NCBI RefSeq assembly: GCF_022647665.1
Contig: NZ_CP071872.1
Location: 7,812,001 to 7,876,000, forward strand
Source: Streptomyces formicae
GTDB taxonomy: Bacteria > Actinomycetota > Actinomycetes > Streptomycetales > Streptomycetaceae
Direction of reading: 5' to 3'
Length of the DNA: 64,000 nucleotides
The position numbers were made by a program, and so were the translations under genes. A model generated the notes under the pieces. It searched no databases and was not told the origin of the DNA. It was given only the letters and a program-made list of their open reading frames with translations. This document shows positions 15,381 to 23,571 of the stretch, one piece after another. The number at the start of each line of letters is the position of its first letter. Position 1 is the stretch's first letter.

Positions 15381-15479
15381 TCAGCGCTGGCCCTGGTACA
15401 GCTTCTTCACGGCCAGGCCGGTGAAGGCGAGCACGCCGACGCAGACCAGGACCAGCAGGATCTCGAAGAACAGAATCAC
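15381..15479 (-). CDS. 32-aa single-pass membrane microprotein
   Basis: The GTG at 15479 is preceded by AAGGAG with 6-nt spacing. The product begins VILFFEILLVLVCVGVLAF and ends TGLAVKKLYQGQR: one hydrophobic helix and a basic cytoplasmic-type tail. I recall closely similar very short proteins annotated in other Streptomyces next to the nitrobindin gene. It has its own SD and lies 43 bp upstream of the nitrobindin start, probably in the same transcript. Function unknown. Confidence 0.7.
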   Translation of the reverse strand: MILFFEILLVLVCVGVLAFTGLAVKKLYQGQR

Positions 15480-15513
15480 GAGGTGCTCCTTGACTGAGCG
15501 GTGAAGGCAGAAC

Positions 15514-15550
15514 GGGCCGGACCCCAGCTTAGTGGGCTCGGGTCCGGCCC
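15514..15550. terminator. Hairpin upstream of the microprotein gene
   Basis: GGGCCGGACCC (15514-15524) pairs perfectly with GGGTCCGGCCC (15540-15550). Together with the adjacent hairpin at 15554 it separates the membrane-paralogue operon from the microprotein gene. Confidence 0.65.
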
Positions 15551-15553
15551 TCG

Positions 15554-15583
15554 CGGAGAGGGCCTCTGACGAGGCCCTCTCCG
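15554..15583 (-). terminator. Terminator of the three-gene membrane-paralogue operon
   Basis: CGGAGAGGGCCTC (15554-15566) and GAGGCCCTCTCCG (15571-15583) form a perfect 13-bp stem with a 4-nt loop, 8 bp past the stop at 15591. Confidence 0.8.
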
Positions 15584-15590
15584 TGTGGTC

Positions 15591-16466
15591 TCAGCCGAGC
15601 AGCTGGTTCTGCAGGGTGACGGTCTGCTGGAACGGGACGGCGAGCGCCTCGCCCCTGCGGGTCTGGGTGATCAGCGCGAGCGTGTCGCCCGCCTGGACGT
15701 AGGCCCAGAGCTTCTGCTCGGGGCCGTGAGGCTTCGGCTCCTCGTACGCGTAGATGGAGGTGTACTCCACCGTGACCTCGGTCGCCAGGTCGCCGAAGAC
15801 GTCCTGATCCACGACCCCGTCCAGGAACGCTCCGTGCGCCTCGCCCACCTTCAGGGACTCGTCCTTGAAGGCCTCCGCGTATGCGACGGAGTTGAAGCGC
15901 AGCAGGTGGATGCTCGTCCGGGTGCCGTCCGGCATGGTCCAGCCACGAGCGGCGATGTGGCGCAGCGCGGAGTCGGACAGGTCCTGCTTCAGCCCGGTCC
16001 GGTACTCCTTCCCGTACAGGGAGAGGTACTGGTCCACACCGACCCAGCCGCCGTTCAGCTTCGAGTCGGCCGTGGCGCCCGCCGGAGCGGGCAGCAGCAG
16101 CTTGCGCAGGTCGGCGTGGTGGATCTCGCCGTCGTTGCGCTGGGTGAAGGGGCGCGGGGAGCCTTCGGGCAGCGCCGGGAGGCCGAGCTTCGGGTAGTCC
16201 CAGCGGCCGTCGCTCTCGGTGGCGAGACCGGGTACGTCGGTGCGCTCCATGGACGTGATGCCGAGCGCGGTGCCGGTGCCGAGACCGCCGCAGACCAGCA
16301 CGGCGAGGGTCCAGCGGGCCACCGCCCGCAGCACCCGGCGGTCCCGCACGGGAGCGGGCGGGGCGGGCGCCGCGGGAAGGGTGGGCACAGCGGGCACGGC
16401 GGGCGGGTGCTGCGGCATCGGGGGCACCGGAGGCACGGGGGCCGTTTCCGTGGTCGGCTCGGTCAT
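15591..16466 (-). CDS. Membrane-anchored extracytoplasmic protein, paralogue 3 of 3
   Basis: A 291-aa protein. The Pro-rich cytoplasmic N-terminus (about 1-50) is followed by one membrane segment (WTLAVLVCGGLGTGTALGI, about 57-75) and an outside domain of about 215 residues starting near RPFTQRNDGEIHHADLRKLL. The motif DLRKLLLP recurs in the two upstream neighbours, so the three are tandem paralogues. No family is recognised. The ATG overlaps the previous stop (ATGA), which means translational coupling. Function is unknown; the exterior domain may sense or bind something at the cell surface. Confidence 0.75.
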   Translation of the reverse strand: MTEPTTETAPVPPVPPMPQHPPAVPAVPTLPAAPAPPAPVRDRRVLRAVARWTLAVLVCGGLGTGTALGITSMERTDVPGLATESDGRWDYPKLGLPALPEGSPRPFTQRNDGEIHHADLRKLLLPAPAGATADSKLNGGWVGVDQYLSLYGKEYRTGLKQDLSDSALRHIAARGWTMPDGTRTSIHLLRFNSVAYAEAFKDESLKVGEAHGAFLDGVVDQDVFGDLATEVTVEYTSIYAYEEPKPHGPEQKLWAYVQAGDTLALITQTRRGEALAVPFQQTVTLQNQLLG

Positions 16467-17314
16467 ACGTACTCCCCCGGGGACTTGATGTGGTCCAGTT
16501 GTTTCTTCACCAGCGCGGCGACGGCGGACTTGTCGAACGGCTTGGCGCCCGCGGCAGTGACCGCGACGAGGTTCTCGGAGTCGTACGCCACGCAGACCAT
16601 GCCGTCCAGTTGCTCGGCCTTCTCCTTCTTGCTCCCTTCCTTGCTCTGCGGCATCAGGGAGCACGCGGAGTTCTTGTGGTCCTTGATCTTCGGTCCCTCG
16701 GGGAACCCCAGAAGCTCGGCGAGCCCGGTCCGGAGCTTGTACATGTCGCGGATCCGGCTCTTGTTCTTCATCCGCGTGATGTGCACGTCCACGACGAGGT
16801 CCCCGTCCTCCGAGGCGAAGGAACGCACGGCGATCCCCTGCACACCGAGGCGCTCGACCTGCTTCTCGTATTCGCGGCGCTTCTTGCCGGCGAGACCCTT
16901 GCCCTCGCTCTTCAGCAGGGCGACGGCGTCCTTCTCGGCGAGTTCCCCGTCGTTCCCGTATCCCTCGATGTCCGGACCGAGCTGGAAGCCGGACGGAACC
17001 GGCAGCAGCAGCTTGCTCAGCGGCGTGGAGGACTTGCCCCGGGTGAGGGTGAGCTCCGCCGGATCCTTGGTCTCCGTCTTCGGGTCCGGGTTCTCCCAGA
17101 CGATCGTCGGCGCGGTGCGGTCCGCGGCGGCGACCGTGACGGAGGTGTACGTGACACCGCCGCCGATCACGGCCAGGACCGGTACGACGGGCAGTACGAC
17201 GGTGAGCAGCTTGCGCTTCGCCCCCGCCGCCTTCCTCGGCTTGTCCCCGTCCACGGGAACGGTGGCGGCGAACACGTCATCCACGTCGGTCACGGTGCTC
17301 CGGTCCTCGCTCAC
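16463..17314 (-). CDS. Membrane-anchored extracytoplasmic protein, paralogue 2 of 3
   Basis: A 283-aa protein. Short cytoplasmic N-terminus, a membrane segment at about 36-58 (LLTVVLPVVPVLAVIGGGVT), then an exterior domain containing TPLSKLLLPVPSGFQLGPD, equivalent to the DLRKLLL block of its neighbours. Two Cys residues near the C-terminus (SACSLM and MVCVAYD) may form a disulfide. The GTG at 17314 overlaps the preceding stop (GTGA). It is the middle gene of a coupled three-gene operon; no known family. Confidence 0.75.
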   Translation of the reverse strand: MSEDRSTVTDVDDVFAATVPVDGDKPRKAAGAKRKLLTVVLPVVPVLAVIGGGVTYTSVTVAAADRTAPTIVWENPDPKTETKDPAELTLTRGKSSTPLSKLLLPVPSGFQLGPDIEGYGNDGELAEKDAVALLKSEGKGLAGKKRREYEKQVERLGVQGIAVRSFASEDGDLVVDVHITRMKNKSRIRDMYKLRTGLAELLGFPEGPKIKDHKNSACSLMPQSKEGSKKEKAEQLDGMVCVAYDSENLVAVTAAGAKPFDKSAVAALVKKQLDHIKSPGEYV

Positions 17315-18198
17315 AGGCGCCCCAGCTGCCGCTCGGCCACCGAACTGATCTCCTTCTTGGAGATCCTCTTGGTGTCGTACATGAAGATCTCGACCATCAC
17401 GTCGCCGCGCTGGAAGTACGCCCGGGCCTCGTAGAGGTCCAGGTAGCCAGGCTCTCGCTCCACCGGAAAGAGGTAGTAGCGACCGTTGGTGGAACCCTTG
17501 ATCGGGTCGCCCTCGCTGCCGGCGAAGTCTTCGTCGGCCATGTATCCCATCTGGCCCATCGCGTGCTCGTAGGCGCCGCGTACGACGCTGGGGCGGTACT
17601 GCACCAGCCGGATCTCCGTGGTCCTGTACGCGCCTGTCTTCCACGACGTGGCAGCGACGCGCCGGATCCTGTTCCCGAGCTGGTCCTCCAGCGCCCCCGT
17701 GGGGCTCTCGTAGTAGTCGGCGTACTCAGCCAGCGGGATCCAGCCGTCGCCGTACGAGAAGTCCACGTCCTTGGCGTCGGCCGGCTTCGCCAGCAGCAGC
17801 TTGCGCAGGTCGCCGTCCGTCTTGACCTTGCGGTCCTCCGCGGCGGACAGGGGCGCGGGGCGCGCGCTGTCCGGGAGCGGCTTGGCCGGGTACGAGAGTC
17901 CCGGCTGGGAGAGCGCGGGCAGCGGTGTGGGCTCGCGCTCGGCCTGGATGCCGTAGCCGACGGCCGTGCCGCCGACGATGCCGATGACGGCGGCGGCCGC
18001 GACGATCAGTGCGGTACGGCCGCGGCGGCGACGGCGTACGGGCGCTTCCGGCGCCGGTGCCGGTTCCTGGTGCACGGCCTGCACAGGCTGAACGGGCTGA
18101 ACGGGCTGAACAGGCTGGCGCACGGCCTGCAGCTCGGGGAGCTGCTGTGGCTGCTGTGGCTGCTCCGGTTCCCGCGTATCGATGTCCTGCGTGTCCAA
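17311..18198 (-). CDS. Membrane-anchored extracytoplasmic protein, paralogue 1 of 3
   Basis: A 295-aa protein, first of the operon. The N-terminus is Gln/Pro-rich with PVQ repeats at about 28-40 and a basic RRRRRGR, then a membrane segment (ALIVAAAAVIGIVGGTAVGY, about 63-82) and an exterior domain with GDLRKLLLAKPADA. The in-frame start at 18198 is a TTG, and no ATG or GTG is available close by in this frame, so the exact start is uncertain. Function unknown. The unit is divergent from the DsrE gene. Confidence 0.7.
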   Translation of the reverse strand: MDTQDIDTREPEQPQQPQQLPELQAVRQPVQPVQPVQPVQAVHQEPAPAPEAPVRRRRRGRTALIVAAAAVIGIVGGTAVGYGIQAEREPTPLPALSQPGLSYPAKPLPDSARPAPLSAAEDRKVKTDGDLRKLLLAKPADAKDVDFSYGDGWIPLAEYADYYESPTGALEDQLGNRIRRVAATSWKTGAYRTTEIRLVQYRPSVVRGAYEHAMGQMGYMADEDFAGSEGDPIKGSTNGRYYLFPVEREPGYLDLYEARAYFQRGDVMVEIFMYDTKRISKKEISSVAERQLGRL

Positions 18199-18304
18199 AG
18201 GGGTCCCCCACGAGACCTGGAGGCGCGAATTCCGTTATCCGCGACACTCAACCGACCCGCGCCCCCCGACCGTGGTTGTACCGCCGCGCATTACAGTTCG
18301 GCAT

Positions 18305-18667
18305 ATGGCGAAGAAGCTCGTGATCAAGGTGACCGCCGGGGCCGACGCCCCCGAGCGCTGCTCCCAGGCATTCACGGTCGCGGCCGTCGCGGCGGCCAGC
18401 GGCGTGGAGGTCTCGCTCTGGCTGACCGGCGAGTCCTCGTGGTTCGCGCTGCCCGGCCGCGCGGCGGAGTTCGAGCTGCCGCACGCCGCGCCGCTGCCGG
18501 ACCTGATCGAGTCGATCCAGGCGGCCGGGCGGATCACGCTCTGCACCCAGTGCGCGGCGCGGCGCGAGATCACGGAGAAGGACGTGATCGGGGGCGTACG
18601 GATCGCGGGCGCGCAGGTCTTCGTCAGCGAGGCGATGACCGAGGGCACCCAGGCTCTCGTCTACTAA
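18305..18667 (+). CDS. DsrE-family protein
   Basis: A 120-aa protein starting MAKKLVIKVTAGADAPERCS with the alpha/beta DsrE fold: LVIKVTAG, AAVAAASGVEVSLWLTGES, and the C-terminal AGAQVFVSEAM. LCTQCAARREI contains a CxxC pair that could bind sulfur or metal. DsrE relatives carry sulfur, but this single-copy actinobacterial form is uncharacterised. TACAGT lies 7 nt before the ATG with no SD (leaderless). It is divergent from the membrane-paralogue operon. Confidence 0.8.
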   Translation: MAKKLVIKVTAGADAPERCSQAFTVAAVAAASGVEVSLWLTGESSWFALPGRAAEFELPHAAPLPDLIESIQAAGRITLCTQCAARREITEKDVIGGVRIAGAQVFVSEAMTEGTQALVY

Positions 18668-18707
18668 GCCCTGTCGTTCGGCAGCCCGCGGCAGCCGCGG
18701 ACGCCCC

Positions 18708-18986
18708 CTAGTCCCGGTGTTCGTCGGGGCGGCGGCGCTTCTTGCCGTCGAGCTCGTCCCACCACTCGTCGGACTCCGGATCGCCGGACGGATCGTCCCA
18801 CCAGCGGTCCTCGGGTCCCCGCCGGTTCGCCACCATCGCCGCGACCGGCGGGATCACCATCGCCACGAAGCACATCGCGATGGCGGCCGGCACCGACCAG
18901 AGCCGCACGAAAGCCCAGGCGGACACGAAGAGAACGAGGCATCCGCCCATCATCAGGAAGTAGACGTGACGACGCCGGGCGTACAT
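18708..18986 (-). CDS. DUF3099 membrane protein
   Basis: A 92-aa protein. Two membrane helices (about 9-27 and 32-50: HVYFLMMGGCLVLFVSAWAF and AIAMCFVAMVIPPVAAMVAN) are followed by an acidic, Trp-rich cytoplasmic tail (DRWWDDPSGDPESDEWWDEL). This is the usual form of DUF3099 in actinomycetes, of unknown role. TACGCT lies 6 nt before the ATG without SD, so it is leaderless. Confidence 0.82.
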   Translation of the reverse strand: MYARRRHVYFLMMGGCLVLFVSAWAFVRLWSVPAAIAMCFVAMVIPPVAAMVANRRGPEDRWWDDPSGDPESDEWWDELDGKKRRRPDEHRD

Positions 18987-19028
18987 GTATTCAGCGTACG
19001 GCGGGACGGCGGCCGGGCGCAGAAGTCC

Positions 19029-20051
19029 TCAGCCGCAGCCGCAGGAACGGCGGACGATGAGGGCCGAGGGGAACTGCTTCACCCGCTCGCGGCGTGAGCC
19101 GACCACCCGCAGACCGTCGTCCAGCACCAGGTCCACCGCAGCACGGGCCATCGCCGGGCGGTCGGAGGCGATCGTCGTCAGCGGCGGATCGGTGAGCCCC
19201 GCCTCCTTGACGTCGTCGAAGCCCGCCACCGCCAGCTCGCCCGGCACGTCGATGCGCAGCTCGCGGGCCGCCCGCAGCACGCCGATCGCCTGGTCGTCCG
19301 TAGCGCAGAAGATCGCCGGCGGCCGGTCGGGGCCGGCGAGGATCTTCAGGGCGACGAGATAGGCGTCGTAGCGGTTGTACGGGGCCTGGAAGAGCCGGCC
19401 CTCCACCGGCCGCCCGGACTCCAGCATCGCGCGCCGCCAGCCCTCGACGTGGTCGGCCACGGGGTCGCCGACCGCCGGGGTGTTCTCCACGCCGCCGAGA
19501 CAGGCCACGTACGGATGCCCGTGCTCCAGCAGGTGCCGCGTCGCGAGCTGCGCGCCGCCGATGTCGTCGGTCACGACCGCGACGTCGTCGATGGCCTCGG
19601 GTCGCTCGTGCAGCAGCACGACCCGGGCGTCCCACGCCTCGATCTCCTGCGCGGCGCGCTCGCTCGGGCCCTGGCTGACGAGGATCAGCCCGGCGACCCG
19701 CATGCCGAGGAAGGCGCGCAGGTAGTGGACCTCGCGCTCGTCGCGGTAGTCCGAGTTGCCGACGAGGACCATCTTTCCGCGGTCGGCCGCGGCCCGCTCC
19801 ACCGCGTGCGCCATCTCCGCGAAGAAGGGCTGCCGGGCGTCCGGCACGATCATGCCTATGAGGTCCGTGCGCCGCGAGGCCATCGCCTGCGCAACGCGGT
19901 CGGGCCGGTAGCCCAGCTCCTTGATGGCGGCGAGTACCCGCTCGCGCGTGGCCGGGGCGACCGGCCTGGGTCCGTTGTTGATGACGTAGCTGACGACGGC
20001 GGTGGAAGTACCCGCCAGTCGTGCCACGTCGTCCCTCGTCACCTTGGCCAC
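19029..20051 (-). CDS. LacI-family transcriptional regulator
   Basis: A 340-aa protein. The N-terminal LacI HTH is VTRDDVARLAGTSTAVVSYV followed by the hinge LGYRPDRVAQAMASRRT. The periplasmic-binding-protein-like effector domain includes IGMIVPDARQPFFAEMAHAV and PAIFCATDDQAIGVLRAARE. It ends in an unusual CGCG. The ligand is unknown. The GTG at 20051 follows TAGACT by 6 nt (leaderless). It lies 23 bp downstream of glnR on the same strand; I recall a LacI regulator beside glnR in S. coelicolor too. Confidence 0.88.
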   Translation of the reverse strand: MAKVTRDDVARLAGTSTAVVSYVINNGPRPVAPATRERVLAAIKELGYRPDRVAQAMASRRTDLIGMIVPDARQPFFAEMAHAVERAAADRGKMVLVGNSDYRDEREVHYLRAFLGMRVAGLILVSQGPSERAAQEIEAWDARVVLLHERPEAIDDVAVVTDDIGGAQLATRHLLEHGHPYVACLGGVENTPAVGDPVADHVEGWRRAMLESGRPVEGRLFQAPYNRYDAYLVALKILAGPDRPPAIFCATDDQAIGVLRAARELRIDVPGELAVAGFDDVKEAGLTDPPLTTIASDRPAMARAAVDLVLDDGLRVVGSRRERVKQFPSALIVRRSCGCG

Positions 20052-20074
20052 GCGCGAAGTCTACGCGGGGTGAC

Positions 20075-20878
20075 CTACCTCTGGGCAGGCCGTACAGCCG
20101 CTTCGTGCCCTTCGGTCATGTCCCCCGGACGGGTGACAGCGGCCGCCGCCTTCGCGCGGGCCTCCTCGGCGGCCTTCGCCTTCGCCTCCTCGGCCGCGCG
20201 CTCCACCTTCTCCGGCGCGACGAAGCGGTAGCCGACGTTCCGTACGGTCCCGATCAGCGACTCGTGCTCGGGGCCGAGCTTCGCGCGCAGCCGCCGTACG
20301 TGCACGTCGACCGTGCGCGTACCGCCGAAGTAGTCGTAGCCCCACACCTCCTGCAGGAGCTGCGCCCGGGTGAAGACCCGGCCGGGATGCTGCGCCAGGT
20401 ACTTCAGCAGCTCGAACTCCTTGAAGGTCAGGTCCAGGACCCGGCCCTTCAGTTTCGCGCTGTACGTCGCCTCGTCGACCGACAGATCGCCGTTGCGGAT
20501 CTCCATCGGGGAGTCGTCGGCGGAGATCTGCTGGCGGCCCATGGCCAGCCGGAGCCGGGCCTCGACCTCGGCCGGGCCCGCCGTGTCCAGCAGCACGTCG
20601 TCGATGCCCCAGTCGGCGGTGACGGCCGCGAGGCCGCCCTCCGTGACGACGAGGAGCAGCGGACAGCCAGGGCCGGTGGAGCGGAGCAGCTGGCAGAGGC
20701 TGCGCACCTGCGGGAGGTCGCGCCGGCCGTCCACCAGGATCACGTCGGCACCGGGGGTGTCGACGAGCGCCGGGCCCTCGGCAGGGGCGACCCGGACGTT
20801 GTGGAGCAGCAGGCCGAGAGCCGGGAGCACCTCCGTCGACGGCTGGAGGGCGTTCGTCAGGAGCAGCAGAGAGCTCAT
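20075..20878 (-). CDS. glnR: GlnR, global nitrogen response regulator
   Basis: A 267-aa OmpR/PhoB-type orphan regulator with an atypical receiver (MSSLLLLTNALQPSTEVLPA, no complete acidic pocket) and a C-terminal winged helix (DLTFKEFELLKYLAQHPGRV, YFGGTRTVDVHVRRLRAKLG). Sequence and length agree with the streptomycete GlnR, which activates glnA, amtB and nir genes under nitrogen limitation without an Asp-phosphorylation switch. The tail after residue 225 is an Ala/Lys/Glu-rich helix. The ATG at 20878 gives the standard N-terminus; the SD (AGGTGGG) is weak. No kinase gene is adjacent, as expected. Confidence 0.92.
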   Translation of the reverse strand: MSSLLLLTNALQPSTEVLPALGLLLHNVRVAPAEGPALVDTPGADVILVDGRRDLPQVRSLCQLLRSTGPGCPLLLVVTEGGLAAVTADWGIDDVLLDTAGPAEVEARLRLAMGRQQISADDSPMEIRNGDLSVDEATYSAKLKGRVLDLTFKEFELLKYLAQHPGRVFTRAQLLQEVWGYDYFGGTRTVDVHVRRLRAKLGPEHESLIGTVRNVGYRFVAPEKVERAAEEAKAKAAEEARAKAAAAVTRPGDMTEGHEAAVRPAQR

Positions 20879-21020
20879 CGCGTCCCACCTGCCCGGGTCG
20901 CCGTCCCCGCCGTACACACGCGGGTCGTCGTCTTTCGGTCGTGCACGTTTCGCTCGCCCATAACGTCGGTTCCTCCTCGGTCCCTGCGAGGACGTTTACG
21001 GCACTGCTTCTTGCCGGAGG

Positions 21021-21044
21021 CGGACCCCCGCGCCCTGGGGTCCG
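21021..21044. other. Hairpin in the glnR upstream region
   Basis: CGGACCCC (21021-21028) pairs with GGGGTCCG (21037-21044) across an 8-nt loop, within the 271-bp glnR/hydrolase divergent region. It could be a leader structure for glnR. Nothing else definite is seen here. Confidence 0.35.
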
Positions 21045-21149
21045 CAGCCGCGTCGATCGTCTCGTTCACCTGCCTGTAACAACGGACAGGAAACACAAAA
21101 GGACCCGGGGGCTGCGTTGCCCGGATCCTCTGTCAGCAGAATAGCCCAC

Positions 21150-22041
21150 ATGAGTGCGGAGGCGGAGGGCCGGTTTCACAGTGTGGATGTTTACCCGATC
21201 ACCGGAGGACCTCGACGAGTAACCCTCCATACCTCCGACGGTATCCGGATCGAGGCCCTGCACGAGCCGTGTACGGCACATGAATCCGATACGGCGATCG
21301 TCGTCGCGCACGGTTTCACCGGCTCGGTCGACCGTCCGGCGGTACGGCGCGCGGCCGGTGTCTTCGCGCGCCGCGCCGGGGTCGTCACCTTCTCCTTCCG
21401 GGGTCACGGCAGGTCGGGCGGGCGGTCGACGGTGGGCGACCGCGAGGTGCTGGATCTGGCCGCGGCGGTGGGCTGGGCGCGGTCGCTTGGGTACGGCCGC
21501 GTGGTCACCGTCGGCTTCTCGATGGGCGGTTCGGTGGTGCTGCGGCACGCGGCGCTGTACCGGGCGGACGGGCCGGACGGTGGCCGGGAGCACGAGGGGC
21601 GCACGGACGCGCGCCCACCCGGCGTACTCGGCGCACCCGACGCGCCTGGTGCGCCTGGTGCGCACACCGACGCCGTCGCCGCCGTCAGCGCTCCCGCCCG
21701 CTGGTACTACCGCGGTACGGCCCCGATGCGGCGGCTGCACTGGGTCGTCACCCGGCCGTTCGGGCGGCTGGTCGGGGCGCTACGGCTTCGGAACGCGGAT
21801 CCACCACCGGGACTGGGATCCCGTCCCCCTCTCCCCGGTCGAGTCCGTGCCGCTCATCGCCCCGGCCCCGCTGCTGGTCGTGCACGGCGACCGCGATCCG
21901 TACTTCCCGCTCGACCACCCGCGGATGCTCGCCGCCGCGGGCCCGTGCGAGCTCTGGCTGGAGCCGGGCATGGGCCACGCCGAGAACGCGGCGGACGACG
22001 CGCTCCTGGGGCGCCTCGCGGACTGGCTCGTCCGGGCATAG
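21150..22041 (+). pseudogene. Alpha/beta hydrolase interrupted by a frameshift
   Basis: The frame from the ATG at 21150 (MSAEAEGRFHSVDVYP) carries the oxyanion part HGFTGSVDRP and nucleophile elbow GFSMGG, up to HWVVTRPFGRLVG. From about 21780 the family sequence continues only in another frame (RYGFGTRIHHRDWDPVPLSP, LLVVHGDRDPYFP with the acid, EPGMGHAENA with the His) to TAG at 22041. The break falls in GGGG at 21774-21777; removing one G restores a normal protein of about 296 aa. Either a recent inactivation or a base-calling error. It is divergent from glnR. Confidence 0.8.
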
Positions 22042-22083
22042 CCCATCATGGGTACGCGACGAGCCGACGAGAGGAGTGCCGCC

Positions 22084-22338
22084 ATGGCAGCGGGGACCAT
22101 CCGCTACTGGGCCGCGGCCAAGGCGGCCGCGGGCGTGGCCGAGGAGCCGTACGCCGCGGAGAACCTGGCCGAGGCGCTGGACGCCGCCCGCGAGCGGCAC
22201 CCGGGCGAGCTCGTCCGGGTGCTCCAGCGGTGTTCGTTCCTCATCGACGGTGACCCCGTCGGGACCCGCGGACATGAGACCGTACGGCTTGCCGAGGGCG
22301 GCACGGTCGAGGTGCTCCCGCCGTTCGCAGGAGGGTGA
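22084..22338 (+). CDS. MoaD/ThiS-family sulfur carrier protein
   Basis: An 84-aa beta-grasp protein ending in PPFAGG. The C-terminal Gly-Gly is the site of adenylation and thiocarboxylate formation in ThiS, MoaD and CysO. No MoaE, ThiF or ThiG is adjacent, so the pathway is open; a sulfur role would suit the sulfurtransferase operon 2.5 kb downstream. GAGGAG lies 8 nt before the ATG. It lies 42 bp after the broken hydrolase. Confidence 0.85.
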   Translation: MAAGTIRYWAAAKAAAGVAEEPYAAENLAEALDAARERHPGELVRVLQRCSFLIDGDPVGTRGHETVRLAEGGTVEVLPPFAGG

Positions 22339-22348
22339 ACCGCACAGC

Positions 22349-23476
22349 ATGAGCAGCGATCAGCAGTATCCGTACGACCCCTACGGGCAGAGCTACCAGC
22401 CGGATCCCAACGTCACGCAGACGTGGGAGGGGCAGACCTGGGACACCCAGTACCAGCCGACGGTCCAGCAGGGCCGGCCCGTGCAGTCCCCGCAGCAGCC
22501 CTCGCAGCCGGCCACCCCGTACCCGCCGGGAGCGGCGCCGGACACCGCGTACCTTCCGCCGGTCGCCGCCGCCCCCGGGCCGTACCCGCTGCCGCCGGAG
22601 AGCCAGGCCGTGCCCGGGGCGTACGGGGCCCAGGCCCCCGCCCCGGCTCACGCCCAGGCCCCCGCCGCGACCGCGACCGCGTACAGCGCGCCCACCACCC
22701 TGGGCAACGCGCGGATCACCGACGCACAGCGGGCCCGTGCCGAAGGGCGTTCGCCGATCATCCCGCCCGGGATCCAGCCCGCCGGGCTGACCGCCGTGCT
22801 CGGCCTGCTGCTCGCGGCGGCCGGGGCCACCGGTGCCCCGTACGTCCTGCTCGTGCCGCTGGTCCTGCTCCAGGCGGTCACCGCCGCCGGCTGGTTCCGG
22901 CTGAACGGCATGTGGCCGGCCCGTCAGGGCATCGCGCTCGCCTTCGCGGGCGGCGTCGCGGCGGACGTCGTCCTCGTGGCGGCGGGCCGGGAGCACGCGC
23001 CCGCCGCGATCATCGGCACGCTCGGTGTGTGGGTGCTGCTGACGCTGGTGCTCCAGCTGCGCAGCCGCGCGGGGGCCGACGAGCGGATGCAGGGCCTGAT
23101 GGCCACCGTCGCCTCCGCCGCGCTGACGATCCTCGCGGCCGGGTATCTCGCGGCCGAGCCGGACGCCGTGGTCGTCGGCGGCCTCGCGGTCGCCGCCGCA
23201 GCCGTCGGCCGCGCGCTGCCGCTGCCGGGCGCCGCGTCGGTGGTCGTGGCGCTGCCGGCCGCCGCGGGCGCCGGTATCGCGGCCGCCGGGTTCGCCGGAA
23301 CGGGTTCGGGCGGCGGCGCGCTGCTCGGCCTCGGAGCGGGCGTGTGCGCCCTCGTCGGGCTGCGGGTGGCCAGCTACGACTACCCGTCGCGCTTCGTCCA
23401 CATGACCGCCGGAGTGGCCCTGCCGCTCACCGCGGCGGCGCCCATCGTCTACCTGCTGGGCCGCGCGCTGGTCTGA
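22349..23476 (+). CDS. Multi-pass membrane protein with Pro/Gln/Tyr-rich N-terminus
   Basis: A 375-aa protein. Residues 1-130 are disordered and rich in Pro, Gln, Tyr and Ala (repeated YxPY motifs). Then come about eight hydrophobic segments, starting PPGIQPAGLTAVLGLLLAAA and ending AAAPIVYLLGRALV. There is no recognisable domain. It begins 10 bp after the ThiS-like stop with GCAGGAGGG as a distant SD, so it is probably co-transcribed. The low-complexity cytoplasmic tail resembles those of actinobacterial envelope proteins that recruit partners. Function unknown. Confidence 0.75.
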   Translation: MSSDQQYPYDPYGQSYQPDPNVTQTWEGQTWDTQYQPTVQQGRPVQSPQQPSQPATPYPPGAAPDTAYLPPVAAAPGPYPLPPESQAVPGAYGAQAPAPAHAQAPAATATAYSAPTTLGNARITDAQRARAEGRSPIIPPGIQPAGLTAVLGLLLAAAGATGAPYVLLVPLVLLQAVTAAGWFRLNGMWPARQGIALAFAGGVAADVVLVAAGREHAPAAIIGTLGVWVLLTLVLQLRSRAGADERMQGLMATVASAALTILAAGYLAAEPDAVVVGGLAVAAAAVGRALPLPGAASVVVALPAAAGAGIAAAGFAGTGSGGGALLGLGAGVCALVGLRVASYDYPSRFVHMTAGVALPLTAAAPIVYLLGRALV

Positions 23477-23571
23477 ACCTGTCGGGAACCATTACGGTGC
23501 GCCGGGACGTCGATCATTCGGACCGGTCGGAATCCCGGCGGGCCAGGACAGGGGTGGGGGCACACCGAGTC

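Noticed and set aside
21075..21095. GTAAC...GAAAC pair upstream of glnR as a GlnR autoregulatory box
   Set aside because: The half-sites are 9 bp apart rather than the 6 bp required by the consensus, so the match is probably chance.
20879..21149. Additional small gene between glnR and the hydrolase
   Set aside because: Open frames there lack ribosome sites and codon bias. A hairpin and promoters explain the region better.
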